A stretch of 14,271 nucleotides of DNA from Bacillota bacterium (GTDB taxonomy: Bacteria; Bacillota; Clostridia; Acetivibrionales; DTU013): NCBI GenBank assembly GCA_023409615.1, contig JAEYRF010000127.1, positions 1 through 14,271 on the forward strand, given 5' to 3'. A program made the position numbers and the translations under genes. How positions within the stretch are numbered: the first letter of the stretch is position 1; every line of letters starts with the position of its first letter. Below are positions 6,162 through 13,258 of the stretch, in pieces. Under the pieces are notes generated by a model. The model was not told where the DNA came from. It searched no databases and saw only the letters and a list, made by a program, of their open reading frames with translations.

Positions 6162-6287
6162 CAGCGTTGGTTAACCTTTTGAGCGAGGCAAAGGCCAAGG
6201 GGGAATTACAGCGGTTTATGAAACAGTTGAGAAAAACTGATTTTGCTAATCTGTGACGAATGGGGATATATTCCGTTTGAGAAAGAT
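6146..6287 (+). pseudogene. istB: IS21-family helper ATPase IstB, internal fragment with frameshift
   Basis: The plus-strand frame reads RFYRTTALVNLLSEAKAKG, then LQRFMKQLRKTD. After a one-base shift in the T run at 6241-6244 it continues LLICDEWGYIPFE. This is the middle of IstB, ending with its Walker B motif (LLICDEWGY). The Walker A region and the C-terminus are missing. It lies head-on against the minus-strand istA fragment, so the pair is not an intact IS21 operon but a rearranged or doubly inserted remnant. Homology stops near 6287, where IS21 end-type repeats begin. Confidence 0.75.
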
Positions 6288-6292
6288 TGCGT

Positions 6293-6357
6293 ATTTCGGA
6301 CACATCCGGACACTGATTCCGGCAACATCCGGACAGCATAACGGCACATCCGGACAC
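6293..6357. repeat. IS21-type terminal repeats (transposase-binding sites)
   Basis: The core ACATCCGGACA occurs three times at 6302-6312, 6325-6335 and 6346-6356. A partial copy, ttcggaca, lies at 6295-6302. Starts are 23 and 21 bp apart, about two helical turns. Multiple direct repeats at each end are characteristic of IS21 elements. The array sits upstream of the istA N-terminal fragment, as an IS21 left end should. Confidence 0.7.
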
Positions 6358-6419
6358 CTTGTCGATATAATAAAAAAACTGGTACTCTTTTAATCTGAAT
6401 GATTAAAGGGGGCCAATCG

Positions 6420-6662
6420 ATGAGGAGGCTGGACATGCTAAAAGCAAGAGAAATTTTAAGGTTAAAACACGAGCTGGGGCTATCCTTTAGGGAAATCGGG
6501 AAAGCATGCAACTGCGGAAAGTCGACGGTGTCAGAGGTTCTGGAGCGGGCTTCGAAAGCTCAAATAGAATGGCCCATAGAGCTGAGCGACAAACAACTGG
6601 ATTCTAAAAAGTCTATGCGGGAAGTGATGGCGGAGAGGCTGATTCAAGGGGTGCAGATGTGA
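6420..6662 (+). pseudogene. istA: IS21 IstA N-terminal fragment (DNA-binding HTH only)
   Basis: The 80-residue product starts MRRLDMLKAREILRLKHELG and contains the IstA helix-turn-helix (LSFREIGKACNCGKSTVSEV, about residues 22-41), then the WPIELSD segment typical of the IstA linker. The DDE catalytic domain is missing and the frame ends in TGA at 6660-6662. The start at 6420 is set by aaaggggg (6405-6412). Together with the repeats just upstream it is the left end of a second IS21 copy, truncated after roughly one fifth of istA. It could still bind the end repeats, but that is speculative. Confidence 0.75.
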
Positions 6663-7340
6663 ATATAATGCCCCCCGTTGTCAAGACAATATTTTCAGTT
6701 TTCTAAGTTAGATTCTCCTGCTCTTGAAATTTGTATGTTGTAAAAATGAACGAACATTGTTGGGCCGATTCTTTCTCAGACCATTGTGCGCTTCAAGGAT
6801 TATGCATATACCTTTCTGCTCAGGTACCAATTTGCTAAATCCTTTTATCGTAATATTTAGCTGCTTCCATATAATCCACATCAGCTAATAGACATTCATG
6901 TTAATGAAAATCTCTAATCAATGGTCAAGCCCATATAATACCTGCATATGCTGCAGTATACATAGATCTACGATATTGGAGGATATCTGGTTTGCCGTCA
7001 TCACAGTAAAAATCCGATGCGTAAAAACCGCGACAATGTCAATTCATGAGAACAACCCAAAGCTGACAATTTTGAGGGTGGCAGAGCGATTTATATGTCA
7101 TAGCTGAGTGTGTAGTTAGCGAGCGTTGAATTAATTGGATTATAGTGGTAATATTTAATTAGCACTGTGCAAAATATTTGATAACAGTAGCTGATGAAAA
7201 TTGACACTGCAGGGAAATTTATAATTAGCGAGGTTGTATAATGACAATGTACCCTACGTTAATTTTTTTAGAGTGATTTAATCGTTTTCAATCTTATTCT
7301 TGCACATCTACCGTCTCACCGGACGGCAAGCGACGCTAAA
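6663..7340. other. Decayed intergenic stretch without a recognisable gene
   Basis: No ORF with a convincing ribosome site or known motif is present. A minus-strand frame between about 7050 and 6690 has short protein-like runs (FYCDDGKPDILQYRRSMYTA; LADVDYMEAAKYYDKRI) separated by stops, which suggests a heavily decayed coding region that I cannot name. TTGACA at 7201-7206 and TATAAT at 7237-7242 are both present but 30 bp apart, so they do not form one promoter. Confidence 0.4.
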
Positions 7341-7380
7341 AGGAAGGGCTCCGCTGGTTCAGATCATCGGCGTCTTGAAA
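7341..7380 (+). ncRNA. Possible 3' fragment of a third HEARO-like RNA copy
   Basis: About 24 of 30 positions in 7342-7371 match the 3' part of copy B (2268-2297): gaagggct, then ggttcag and atcatcggc against ggtccag and ctcatcggc. It continues with cgtcttgaaaat against the copy A/B ends gtcgcgactg and gctgaaat. The 5' half (gcaagggtgcc, gagcaggcacc) is not found upstream, so only a fragment remains. It sits 46 nt before the next ORF, as copy A sits before its ORF. The match is short and could be chance. Confidence 0.3.
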
Positions 7381-7425
7381 ATGCAACATTAACCGGATTT
7401 AATAAGTTTATCGGAGGAATTAGAA

Positions 7426-7797
7426 ATGACAGGACAAGAACTGAAGGAAATAGAGAAAATTAACAAGACACGGGAAGCACAATTGGCAGCGCAAGTGCTA
7501 TCGAATCAAGGGGAGATACTTGCTACGGATGGTTCATATCTGATACAACTGATGCTGTGGGGCAAGGACAACGGGGAGAACTGGGAAATAGGAGACAGTC
7601 AAATAGATAGGGTAGACGTTATAGAAGAAGCATTAGTGTTACTTGAGCCGAAACAAATTGTCGAGTTCTCTACTTTGCTGGATGAAATTATAACGCTGGA
7701 TGAAATGAAGAAGCAACTGAAAGCAGGTCCGGGTGACTTAGCGGCATATCTATTTGTGAACTCGGAAGGATGCCTATACGAAATGAATATTTTGTAG
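7426..7797 (+). CDS. Small acidic protein of unknown function
   Basis: The product has 123 residues and matches no family I recognise. It starts with a charged helix (about 1-26, KEIEKINKTREAQLAAQVL) and has a short strand-rich region (about 27-50, with LIQLMLWGKDNGENW). Two further helices are rich in Glu, Leu and Ile (about 62-95). The C-terminus is hydrophobic and ends MNIL. There is no signal peptide or transmembrane segment, so it is probably cytoplasmic. The start is well supported by ggagga (7413-7418) 7 nt upstream. It stands alone, converging on the minus-strand integrase island, with a hairpin terminator after it. The RNA fragment just upstream makes it a second possible ORF linked to the HEARO-like RNAs. 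Confidence 0.7.
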   Translation: MTGQELKEIEKINKTREAQLAAQVLSNQGEILATDGSYLIQLMLWGKDNGENWEIGDSQIDRVDVIEEALVLLEPKQIVEFSTLLDEIITLDEMKKQLKAGPGDLAAYLFVNSEGCLYEMNIL

Positions 7798-7855
7798 AAG
7801 GGATTAACCACTACTAGCACCAAGCAAATAGATCCAATGAAGATGTTATTTATCA

Positions 7856-7895
7856 TGTAAAACCGCCAATCTTTTAATGGAAAAGCGGTTTTACA
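7856..7895. terminator. Bidirectional terminator between convergent genes
   Basis: tgtaaaaccgc (7856-7866) pairs perfectly with gcggttttaca (7885-7895) over 11 bp with an 18 nt loop. The GC core followed by TTTT inside the stem works on either strand, which suits its position between the plus-strand gene ending at 7797 and the minus-strand operon ending at 7973. A weaker cttagg/cctaag hairpin (7934-7951) lies nearer the operon end. Confidence 0.65.
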
Positions 7896-7972
7896 CGTTG
7901 ATGTATACAATACCAAGGTGCCCTGACCTCTGGCTTAGGGTAACGCCTAAGTGAAATCCATGATGTATTTAG

Positions 7973-8428
7973 TTACCAATCAATATACAGTCGACTAGTT
8001 CTCTGGGTGGCTTCTTCAGCTTGAACCGCAGCTCGCCTGGCTTTTATTTCCCGTTGAGTCAATTTCTGCGAAGCCGTTTTTAGGTTTGTGGGAATTTCTA
8101 TGTTTTGTCGTTTCGCTTCCTGACGAATATCTTTGATAACAGATTTCAATTTCTCATCTTGCAGGTATTCCTCTGCCCAGGTTATTACATCGTATTGAGA
8201 CATCGGAAGAATAGCTTCTCCATCAATATGAGCGTTGGATTCATTATCCCATACAGCATAAGGGGAACCCGGTCCACCAGAGCCATGGAGAAAGTACTTG
8301 CCAGGTCTTGTCCGGTACAGTTCTGTGACTGACCACCTGATATCCTCTTTTGAAAATCCACTGCAGACCTGTCCTAAGAATATAGCTTTTTTTGTATCAT
8401 AACCTACACCATCAATTACCTTTCTCAT
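7973..8428 (-). CDS. Small mobile-element protein of a widespread uncharacterised family
   Basis: The product has 151 residues. Residues about 1-90 match a family of small proteins common in Clostridia mobile elements, with an N-terminal pattern K-V-I-D-G-x-x-Y-D-T, then a LYRT segment, a GKYFLHGSGGPGS core and an ILPMSQYDVITWAEEYL helix. The function of the family is not known to me. Residues about 95-151 are a Lys/Arg-rich helical extension (IKDIRQEAKRQ; REIKARRAAVQAEEATQR) that could bind nucleic acid; this is inference. The start at 8428 has aaggga upstream. It is the last gene of the minus-strand operon, 12 nt after the double-HTH gene. Confidence 0.7.
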   Translation of the reverse strand: MRKVIDGVGYDTKKAIFLGQVCSGFSKEDIRWSVTELYRTRPGKYFLHGSGGPGSPYAVWDNESNAHIDGEAILPMSQYDVITWAEEYLQDEKLKSVIKDIRQEAKRQNIEIPTNLKTASQKLTQREIKARRAAVQAEEATQRTSRLYIDW

Positions 8429-8440
8429 AATGTTCTCCCT

Positions 8441-8890
8441 TCACATTGAGTATTTGTTTATAAAACTATCGACGCTAATGTTTTCAAGCTTTGCAAGGAT
8501 TTCAATATGCTTCATTAAAGGCTTCTCCTCACAACAGAGCTGATGTGCGCGCTGTCTGGAGGCAAACCCCAGACAATTAGCGAGCCTTTGGTACGTCATT
8601 GCTGATTGGGCGCGGTACACAGATATTGGGTTGTTTTTATTATCTACGCTGGAGAGACGGAATGCTCTATCTGGGCCTCCATCCTTTGCGTTAGGAAAGT
8701 CAGTTTTAATCAGTTCATCTGGGAGCACATTTAGAACATCAGACACCTTGCGGTACTTGGAGGCGCTAATACTGCCAGGAGTTGCTGCCTTTTCCATTTT
8801 CCTAAGTGTTGGTCTGCTTACGCCGGTTATATCTGAGAGCCTGTCACGCGACATGCCGCTTATAAGCCTATAGTATTTCATTCCATTCAT
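8441..8890 (-). CDS. Double helix-turn-helix regulator (XRE type)
   Basis: The product has 149 residues. Residues about 5-61 form an XRE-like HTH (YRLISGMSRDRLSDITGVSR with TLRKMEK). A linker follows, and a second HTH-like unit lies at about 93-149 (MTYQRLANCLGFASRQRAHQ, then EILAKLENISVDSFINKY). Two tandem DNA-binding units suggest a repressor recognising an extended or paired operator. Its ATG overlaps the stop of the upstream HTH-nuclease gene by 4 nt (ATGA), so the two are probably translationally coupled and made in fixed ratio. In context it could regulate the island or act as the control partner of the nuclease. No enzymatic motif is seen. Confidence 0.75.
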   Translation of the reverse strand: MNGMKYYRLISGMSRDRLSDITGVSRPTLRKMEKAATPGSISASKYRKVSDVLNVLPDELIKTDFPNAKDGGPDRAFRLSSVDNKNNPISVYRAQSAMTYQRLANCLGFASRQRAHQLCCEEKPLMKHIEILAKLENISVDSFINKYSM

Positions 8891-9564
8891 GATTTTCTAT
8901 CCTTTCTTACTACTTTAAAAGTTTCGGGGATAAATTTGTATTCAGAAAAGAGTTTCTGCGCAGGTATTATATTCAGGCCTCGTTTGGAGGGGTTGTTGAT
9001 GTGGTAAACACGGTGTATCTCATATTGTTCACCGCTATTAAGGCATTCTCTGGCTTTATCAAGTTCATCAGAGGTAATGAAAAATGCGTCTTCCGCCTTT
9101 CCAGTTGTGGTTTTAACTTCGATAATGAGGTGAGATCCAGTTGGAGAAAAACTAAACAAGTCAAAATGGGCATCTGGGTCGTCTGCAAAACTAGTTAGCC
9201 CGTTCGCATAAATCGTTCCTTTAAGTTTTTTTAGCTCAAGCTCTAGAACCCAGTCTTCGCCTTTACAGCCGATGTTATCTCGTGTTTCGCGTAGCTTTTT
9301 GAAATGCGCCAACATTTTACGGCTTGCTTTTGATGGGGCTTTAAATGTCGGTAAAGCAGCTTCTAAATCGTTGTACATAAGAGCGGCCAAGGGAACTTTG
9401 AGATATTTTGATAGTATAATAAATGTTTCCATCCGATGGTCAAAAAAGCCGTTCTCCATGCGGGAAATATCATTTATGGTGAGATTTGTTGCCTTTGAAA
9501 CCTCTTTCTGTGTGAGTTGTATACGGTTACGCATAAATCGCATTATATTGCTGGTATCTTTCAT
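8887..9564 (-). CDS. XRE HTH fused to a DUF3883-like nuclease domain
   Basis: The product has 225 residues. Residues about 7-62 are a Cro/CI-type HTH (MRNRIQLTQKEVSKATNLTI, then DISRMENG). Residues about 95-215 fit the DUF3883 pattern: a GCKGEDWVLELELKKLKG opening, HFDLFSF, LIIEVKTT, then FFITSDELDKAREC and a YEIHRVYHI strand. E103, D135, E149 and K151 give the D-x13-E-x-K layout of the PD-(D/E)xK nuclease fold. Restriction-endonuclease activity is therefore plausible, but it is inferred from fold logic only. The start at 9564 has gaggaga upstream. It lies 20 nt after its upstream neighbour and overlaps the next gene by 4 nt. An HTH joined to this domain may make a self-regulating or site-targeted nuclease. 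DUF3883 domains also occur in defence-associated proteins. Confidence 0.75.
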   Translation of the reverse strand: MKDTSNIMRFMRNRIQLTQKEVSKATNLTINDISRMENGFFDHRMETFIILSKYLKVPLAALMYNDLEAALPTFKAPSKASRKMLAHFKKLRETRDNIGCKGEDWVLELELKKLKGTIYANGLTSFADDPDAHFDLFSFSPTGSHLIIEVKTTTGKAEDAFFITSDELDKARECLNSGEQYEIHRVYHINNPSKRGLNIIPAQKLFSEYKFIPETFKVVRKDRKS

Positions 9565-9584
9565 TTTTCTATATTCTCCTCTTC

Positions 9585-10007
9585 TTATTTAGATTTAGCT
9601 ATTATTACTGCCCGTTCACCGATACTGTCTGGCATCGGCGTGGGCAGAACACGAGGTTTGTATGAACGGTTTGCGTGGTAACGTTCAGTTTTTCGAGTCT
9701 CACCCAGAACTTGAGACAGTTTATCCATCAAGGTCTTGTTCTGCGGCTCAGCTATAAAGTCAGCAAGCGGCGCTAATTCCTCAATACGGTCTTTAATTGC
9801 CCGGCGTTCAAGGAGGCACTGTCGAAGTTTTGTACTAATTTTACAGCGCTCACGATATCCGCCATTCCCCAGTTCAATGAAATGCATCAGGTCGGTCTCG
9901 GCTTTTTCCACCTCAAGCAGAAGAGCGGAATAATATTTATGCTCCTGTGTGCAGGCACGCAAAAAATTGATAAACTGAGCAAGCTGCTCAGAGGTTTTAT
10001 GTATCAT
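9585..10007 (-). CDS. Small helical protein coupled to the integrase gene
   Basis: The product has 140 residues and I do not recognise its family. It is predicted to be almost entirely helical for its first 110 residues (SEQLAQFINFLRACTQEHKY, then a Leu/Glu/Arg-rich LRQCLLERRAIKDRIEELAP segment), so a coiled coil or small helical bundle is likely. The C-terminal 30 residues are basic and Pro-rich (HANRSYKPRVLPTPMPDS) and may contact DNA. It has no membrane segment. Its start overlaps the integrase stop by 11 nt and has ggagggg just upstream inside the integrase gene, so it is translated with the integrase. It may be an accessory factor for recombination or element maintenance; this is inferred from position only. 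Confidence 0.7.
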   Translation of the reverse strand: MIHKTSEQLAQFINFLRACTQEHKYYSALLLEVEKAETDLMHFIELGNGGYRERCKISTKLRQCLLERRAIKDRIEELAPLADFIAEPQNKTLMDKLSQVLGETRKTERYHANRSYKPRVLPTPMPDSIGERAVIIAKSK

Positions 10008-11118
10008 GCTTTATCCCCTCCATTTCCAGTGTTTGAACTGCCTGGGCAAGCGTATCCATCGATGTGTGCAGATATATGTCGGTCGTGCCAATACTGGAAT
10101 GTCCAGCCAGACGGGCGATTGTTTCCATGGGGACGCCACGCTTTTGCAGCCATGTGATGTATGTATGTCGGCAGCAATGAGGTGTCAGTCTGCGAACGGG
10201 CAAATCTTTAATTGCGCGTAAATATTTTTTACGAAAATGCTCAATAGTGCAGGGCTCTCCAATTCGGTGGGATTGCCACAACAGCATCTTGCCACCGTGT
10301 TCACGCAGATAAACAGCCAGATATCGATAACTCTCGGCAATTGGTATGTCACGCCTGCTTCTGCGGCTTTTTGGTGGTCCAAGCTGAGGTTTTCCGTCAA
10401 CCATCTCAACAGCCTTGGTAATATGTATGACAGAGCCATCAGGTTCAATATCTTTTGCAGTCAGCGCTAGTAGTTCTTGCAGACGCATGCCGGTTACTAG
10501 GAGTAGACGAATACTGTTACCAAGAAAATCATTCGGAAGCTCAAGAAACAAGATTTGAACCTCTTCTTCACTAAAGGCATCTCTTTCATTTCTTTCTTCC
10601 AAGCAACTGGAAAAACTCCTGCGAATTATTTTTGAGCTTCGTGCGGGGTTACTAGTGACAAATTTATTCTGTTCAGCCCAATCAAAGATTTGGATAAGCA
10701 TCACGCGGCATTTGTTGATCTTGGAGCGTGACCAGCCCTCATTTAGCAGACGGTTGAGATAACTGTTAATTTCCATTGGTAGAATGTCGGTCACTAAGCA
10801 ATCGCCGAACTGCTGTTTGAGTAACTTTAGTGTGAATTGATAACCCGAATATGTGGAATCTGCGACTTGGGTTTCATAATCAACATACCACTGGTCTGCC
10901 CACGATGAGAAGGTTGGTATATCTGGTTCTGTTGCCTTCTGCGCTTTACTATACTTGTACTCGCGGATAAGCTGGAGTACTTCAGATTTTGTTCCGGCAG
11001 TGAATGAGACGGTTTTACGCCTGCCATCTTCTTTGTAGCCGTCCATGAGCTGAGCGTGCCATTTCCCGCTTTTAAGCTGCTTAATGCTTCCTTCGCCGTG
11101 TGCTCGTTTACCTAGCAT
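9997..11118 (-). CDS. int: Tyrosine-family site-specific integrase
   Basis: With the ATG at 11118 the product has 373 residues. It has the usual three parts: an N-terminal arm-binding domain (RAHGEGSIKQLKSGKWHAQL), a SAM-like core-binding domain (about 70-170) and a C-terminal catalytic domain. All catalytic residues are present, numbered from an alternative GTG start at 11127: R215 in VTGMRLQELLAL, K253, H317 and R320 in HCCRHTYI, H343 in AGHSSIG, and Y352 in DIYLHT. The ATG at 11118 is preferred because gaggtgg lies just upstream. Length and motifs are those of intact integrases of Bacillota integrative elements. It catalyses insertion and excision of the island. It follows the excisionase directly. 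No att core could be identified in the window. Confidence 0.92.
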   Translation of the reverse strand: MLGKRAHGEGSIKQLKSGKWHAQLMDGYKEDGRRKTVSFTAGTKSEVLQLIREYKYSKAQKATEPDIPTFSSWADQWYVDYETQVADSTYSGYQFTLKLLKQQFGDCLVTDILPMEINSYLNRLLNEGWSRSKINKCRVMLIQIFDWAEQNKFVTSNPARSSKIIRRSFSSCLEERNERDAFSEEEVQILFLELPNDFLGNSIRLLLVTGMRLQELLALTAKDIEPDGSVIHITKAVEMVDGKPQLGPPKSRRSRRDIPIAESYRYLAVYLREHGGKMLLWQSHRIGEPCTIEHFRKKYLRAIKDLPVRRLTPHCCRHTYITWLQKRGVPMETIARLAGHSSIGTTDIYLHTSMDTLAQAVQTLEMEGIKHDT

Positions 11119-11128
11119 ATCGGCCACC

Positions 11129-11353
11129 TCACATTGCCGCTGCCATATAGGCGCGGAGTTGAGGTGTGATTTGTGTCTTCATGTCGACCCATGCGAGAAA
11201 TGCCTCGCGTGGAATACGAACACTACCGCCGACTCGGCAAACAGGGAAATCTTTTCTGTGTGTCAGCTCATAGGCTGCGGATTGGCTGATGTTCAGATGT
11301 TCCTGCACATCGCTGATGGTGAGAAATTGCTGTAGATTGCTTTTTGAATTCAT
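11129..11353 (-). CDS. xis: Excisionase-type HTH protein
   Basis: The product has 74 residues and matches the HTH_17/MerR-like excisionase family: FLTISDVQEHLNISQSAAYE (about 10-29), then the wing CRVGGSVRIPREAFLAWVDM (about 38-57). Such proteins bend DNA at the element end and direct the integrase towards excision. The start at 11353 has ggagga upstream. The stop lies only 1 nt before the alternative integrase start, so the genes are an operon read leftward. The upstream region (11354-11640) probably holds its promoter and regulatory sites. Confidence 0.88.
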   Translation of the reverse strand: MNSKSNLQQFLTISDVQEHLNISQSAAYELTHRKDFPVCRVGGSVRIPREAFLAWVDMKTQITPQLRAYMAAAM

Positions 11354-11640
11354 TATAAATATCCTCCGTTTATCGTATTAGAAAACGAAAACACCATACA
11401 GGTTTTAAATCCTACACGGTGCCGGAGTACATTTGGGATACGAACAGAGCGCAACGTAAAAATTAAGAATCCCTCTTGCATCAACTTAAGGAAAAGGGTA
11501 TATTGATTGTACGGTGCGGACCTAGTCCGTTGTGTAGGTGATGATACCACCTGCGCAGGTATGAGGGAGCTGTAACTCCCTTATGCTGCCGTGTTATTTT
11601 GTTTTCTCCTTAATTGCAAATCGAAATGCAACCCTTTCAA
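11354..11640. other. Region upstream of xis with a perfect 12 bp palindrome
   Basis: There is no gene here. acctgcgcaggt (11549-11560) is a perfect 12 bp palindrome, and an alternative larger pairing, atacc/ggtat (11544-11548 with 11558-11562), overlaps it. A second hairpin, agggag/ctccct, follows at about 11563-11581. A cggac/gtccg hairpin lies at about 11517-11530. These are candidate operator or Xis/Int arm sites for the leftward operon; none is proven. Confidence 0.4.
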
Positions 11641-11659
11641 CCTGCACCGACCTTTCTAA

Positions 11660-11709
11660 AATTTGAAAATCCATACGGCCCGAGAGGTTGCATCTCGGTG
11701 TACAAATTT
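11660..11709. other. Two-tier hairpin
   Basis: aaatttg (11660-11666) pairs with caaattt (11703-11709), enclosing ccgaga (11680-11685) paired with tctcgg (11693-11698). It opens a run of four structured segments reaching 11858. Confidence 0.5.
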
Positions 11710-11713
11710 GGCG

Positions 11714-11774
11714 GGATGTCAAGGGCGGGCGGTTCCGCCCGTTTATCGGAGCGCAGCGCAGACCCTTGATATCC
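11714..11774. repeat. Nested inverted repeat around a GC hairpin
   Basis: ggatgtcaaggg (11714-11725) pairs with cccttgatatcc (11763-11774) over 12 bp with one G-T pair. Inside, cgggcg (11726-11731) pairs with cgcccg (11736-11741) around gttc. Such nested structures are found near ends and transfer origins of integrative elements; which applies here cannot be told. Confidence 0.6.
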
Positions 11775-11792
11775 CTAGTACTATATCCTTTT

Positions 11793-11858
11793 GTCCTCGG
11801 TCTGTCATGACAGACCGACTGCCTTCCGGCGAGGACGGAGTTTGGGGCAGAGCCCCAA
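11793..11858. other. 18 bp palindrome within a larger stem, followed by a terminator-like hairpin
   Basis: ggtctgtcatgacagacc (11799-11816) is a perfect palindrome, and gtcctcg (11793-11799) can pair with cgaggac (11830-11836) outside it. ttggggc (11842-11848) then pairs with gccccaa (11852-11858) and is followed by ggtttt, which resembles a weak rightward terminator. Confidence 0.5.
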
Positions 11859-11912
11859 GGTTTTATATAATTCTTCTATTTACAATCCTTTTTGCTGCCG
11901 AGTATACAGTAT

Positions 11913-13258
11913 GTTGGCGGCTGAAAGGAGAGTAATCATGTCAACATTTTTCACTTACGAGGAGCGACTAACCCTCCAGAAACACCTGAAGGAAAGCCGA
12001 TCCTTCAAAGAAATAGCCCGCAATTTAAGCAAGAACCCGAGTACTATTTCAAGAGAAGTCCGCAAGTATCTTTCGGAGGTTGCCACCGGATACCCCGGAT
12101 TCCCCTACAACGCCTGCAAAAACCGTTTCAACTGCAGAAAGAAACAGTTGTGCGGTAAGGATTGTACGAGGACTTCGGCGGCATACTGCAAGCTCTGCCA
12201 ACGGTGCAACAATAACTGTCAGGACTTCATTGAAGAAATCTGTATCGCAAGATCTCGGGTTCCATATGTCTGCAACGGCTGTGAGCAAATCAATAAATGC
12301 AGTCTGATGAAAAACTTATATGATGCTGAGCACGCTCATGTCAAAGCTCATGAAGTCATTTCACAGTCTCGCAGTGGTCTTTGCATATGTGAAGAAGAGA
12401 TCGCCAGGCTCAACACAATTATCAGTCCATTGGTTAAGCAAGGGCAATCCATCCACCAGATTTATGTGTCCCATGAAGACGAGCTCATGTGCAGCGAGAA
12501 GACCATCTACAACTACATAGACGCCTGCCTTCTGGATGTACGCAACATCGACCTGCCCAAGAAAGTGAGGTTCCGTGAACGCTACAAAAAGCCGGAATTC
12601 AAAGTGGACAAGGGCTGCAGGATTGGCCGCAATTATGAGGCATTTCAAAGCTTCATGGAAAACAACCCCGATACGGCGATTGTCCAAATGGATTCTGTGA
12701 TTGGAACCAAAGGCGGCAAGTGCCTGCTGACAGTGCATTTCGTAGAAACCAGCCTGATGCTTGCTTTTCTGAGGGAATCCAATACATCACAATCAGTAAT
12801 CGACGTATACAACAACCTCGACCAAAGGCTAGGGCGCAGGCTGTTCCGGAAGCTGTTCCCTATCATACTGACAGACAACGGCAGCGAGTTCTCCAATCCC
12901 AAAGCCATTGAGTATGGACCTGAGAAGTACGATAATTCGCGTACACAGATTTATTACTGTGATGCCGGCTGCCCTCACCAAAAAGGAGCAATTGAAGTCA
13001 ATCACGGACTAATTCGCAGGGTGCTCCCCAAAGGCTCAAGCTTCAATCATCTGACACAGGAAGACATTACACTAATGATGAACCACATCAATTCCTACAA
13101 AAGAAAAAAGCTAAACAATCGCAACCCTTACGAAACGTTCAGCTTCTGCCACGGAGAAGAGGTTTTGCAAAAACTTGGATGTTCACCGGTAGCAGCCGAT
13201 GATATCCTGCTAAAGCCTTCTCTTCTTAAAAGATAGATCCTAAAAAAGTGCCGCCAAC
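11913..13258. mobile_element. Candidate IS30 insertion, bounds tentative
   Basis: gttggcggc (11913-11921) before the transposase is inverted as gccgccaac (13250-13258) just after it. The positions suit an IS of about 1.35 kb. The shared core is only 9 bp, shorter than usual IS30 terminal repeats, and no clear short target duplication is visible. The true ends could lie elsewhere, including beyond the repeat array at 13393-13525. Confidence 0.35.
11938..13236 (+). CDS. IS30-family transposase
   Basis: The product has 432 residues, within the usual IS30 range. The N-terminal HTH (LTLQKHLKESRSFKEIARNL, then STISREV) binds the element ends. A Cys-rich block follows (cysteines near 60, 66, 72, 76, 84, 87, 90, 94, 102, 112, 115 and 121), probably a zinc-binding region, which marks a subgroup common in Clostridia. 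A second HTH-like region lies at about 160-195. The DDE catalytic triad is D252 (VQMDSV), D313 (LTDNGSEF) and E353 (KGAIEVNHG). The ATG at 11938 is chosen because aaaggagag lies upstream, although the frame is open further back through hairpin DNA. The gene is intact and may be active. Confidence 0.93.
   Translation: MSTFFTYEERLTLQKHLKESRSFKEIARNLSKNPSTISREVRKYLSEVATGYPGFPYNACKNRFNCRKKQLCGKDCTRTSAAYCKLCQRCNNNCQDFIEEICIARSRVPYVCNGCEQINKCSLMKNLYDAEHAHVKAHEVISQSRSGLCICEEEIARLNTIISPLVKQGQSIHQIYVSHEDELMCSEKTIYNYIDACLLDVRNIDLPKKVRFRERYKKPEFKVDKGCRIGRNYEAFQSFMENNPDTAIVQMDSVIGTKGGKCLLTVHFVETSLMLAFLRESNTSQSVIDVYNNLDQRLGRRLFRKLFPIILTDNGSEFSNPKAIEYGPEKYDNSRTQIYYCDAGCPHQKGAIEVNHGLIRRVLPKGSSFNHLTQEDITLMMNHINSYKRKKLNNRNPYETFSFCHGEEVLQKLGCSPVAADDILLKPSLLKR

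Larger units (their letters stand above)
7973..11353 (-). mobile_element. Integrase-bearing end of an integrative element or island
   Basis: Six closely spaced minus-strand genes run from excisionase and integrase to small regulators and a nuclease-like protein, with overlaps or gaps of 1-20 nt. Base composition is richer in GC than the ORFs at 1402 and 4150. No relaxase, coupling protein or phage structural gene is in the window, so the type of element (conjugative, mobilisable or satellite) is undecided. Neither attachment site was found. Confidence 0.6.

Noticed and set aside
6663..6780. IS3-type transposase C-terminal relic on the minus strand
   Set aside because: One frame gives a faint FIFTTYKFQEQENLT run ending in a stop, but the match to IS3 ORFB is too short and gapped to support.
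7201..7242. Promoter from TTGACA (7201) and TATAAT (7237)
   Set aside because: The boxes are 30 bp apart, far from the 16-18 bp needed.
11791..11937. Longer N-terminus for the IS30 transposase
   Set aside because: The open frame upstream crosses palindromes and lacks similarity. A good ribosome site precedes the ATG at 11938.
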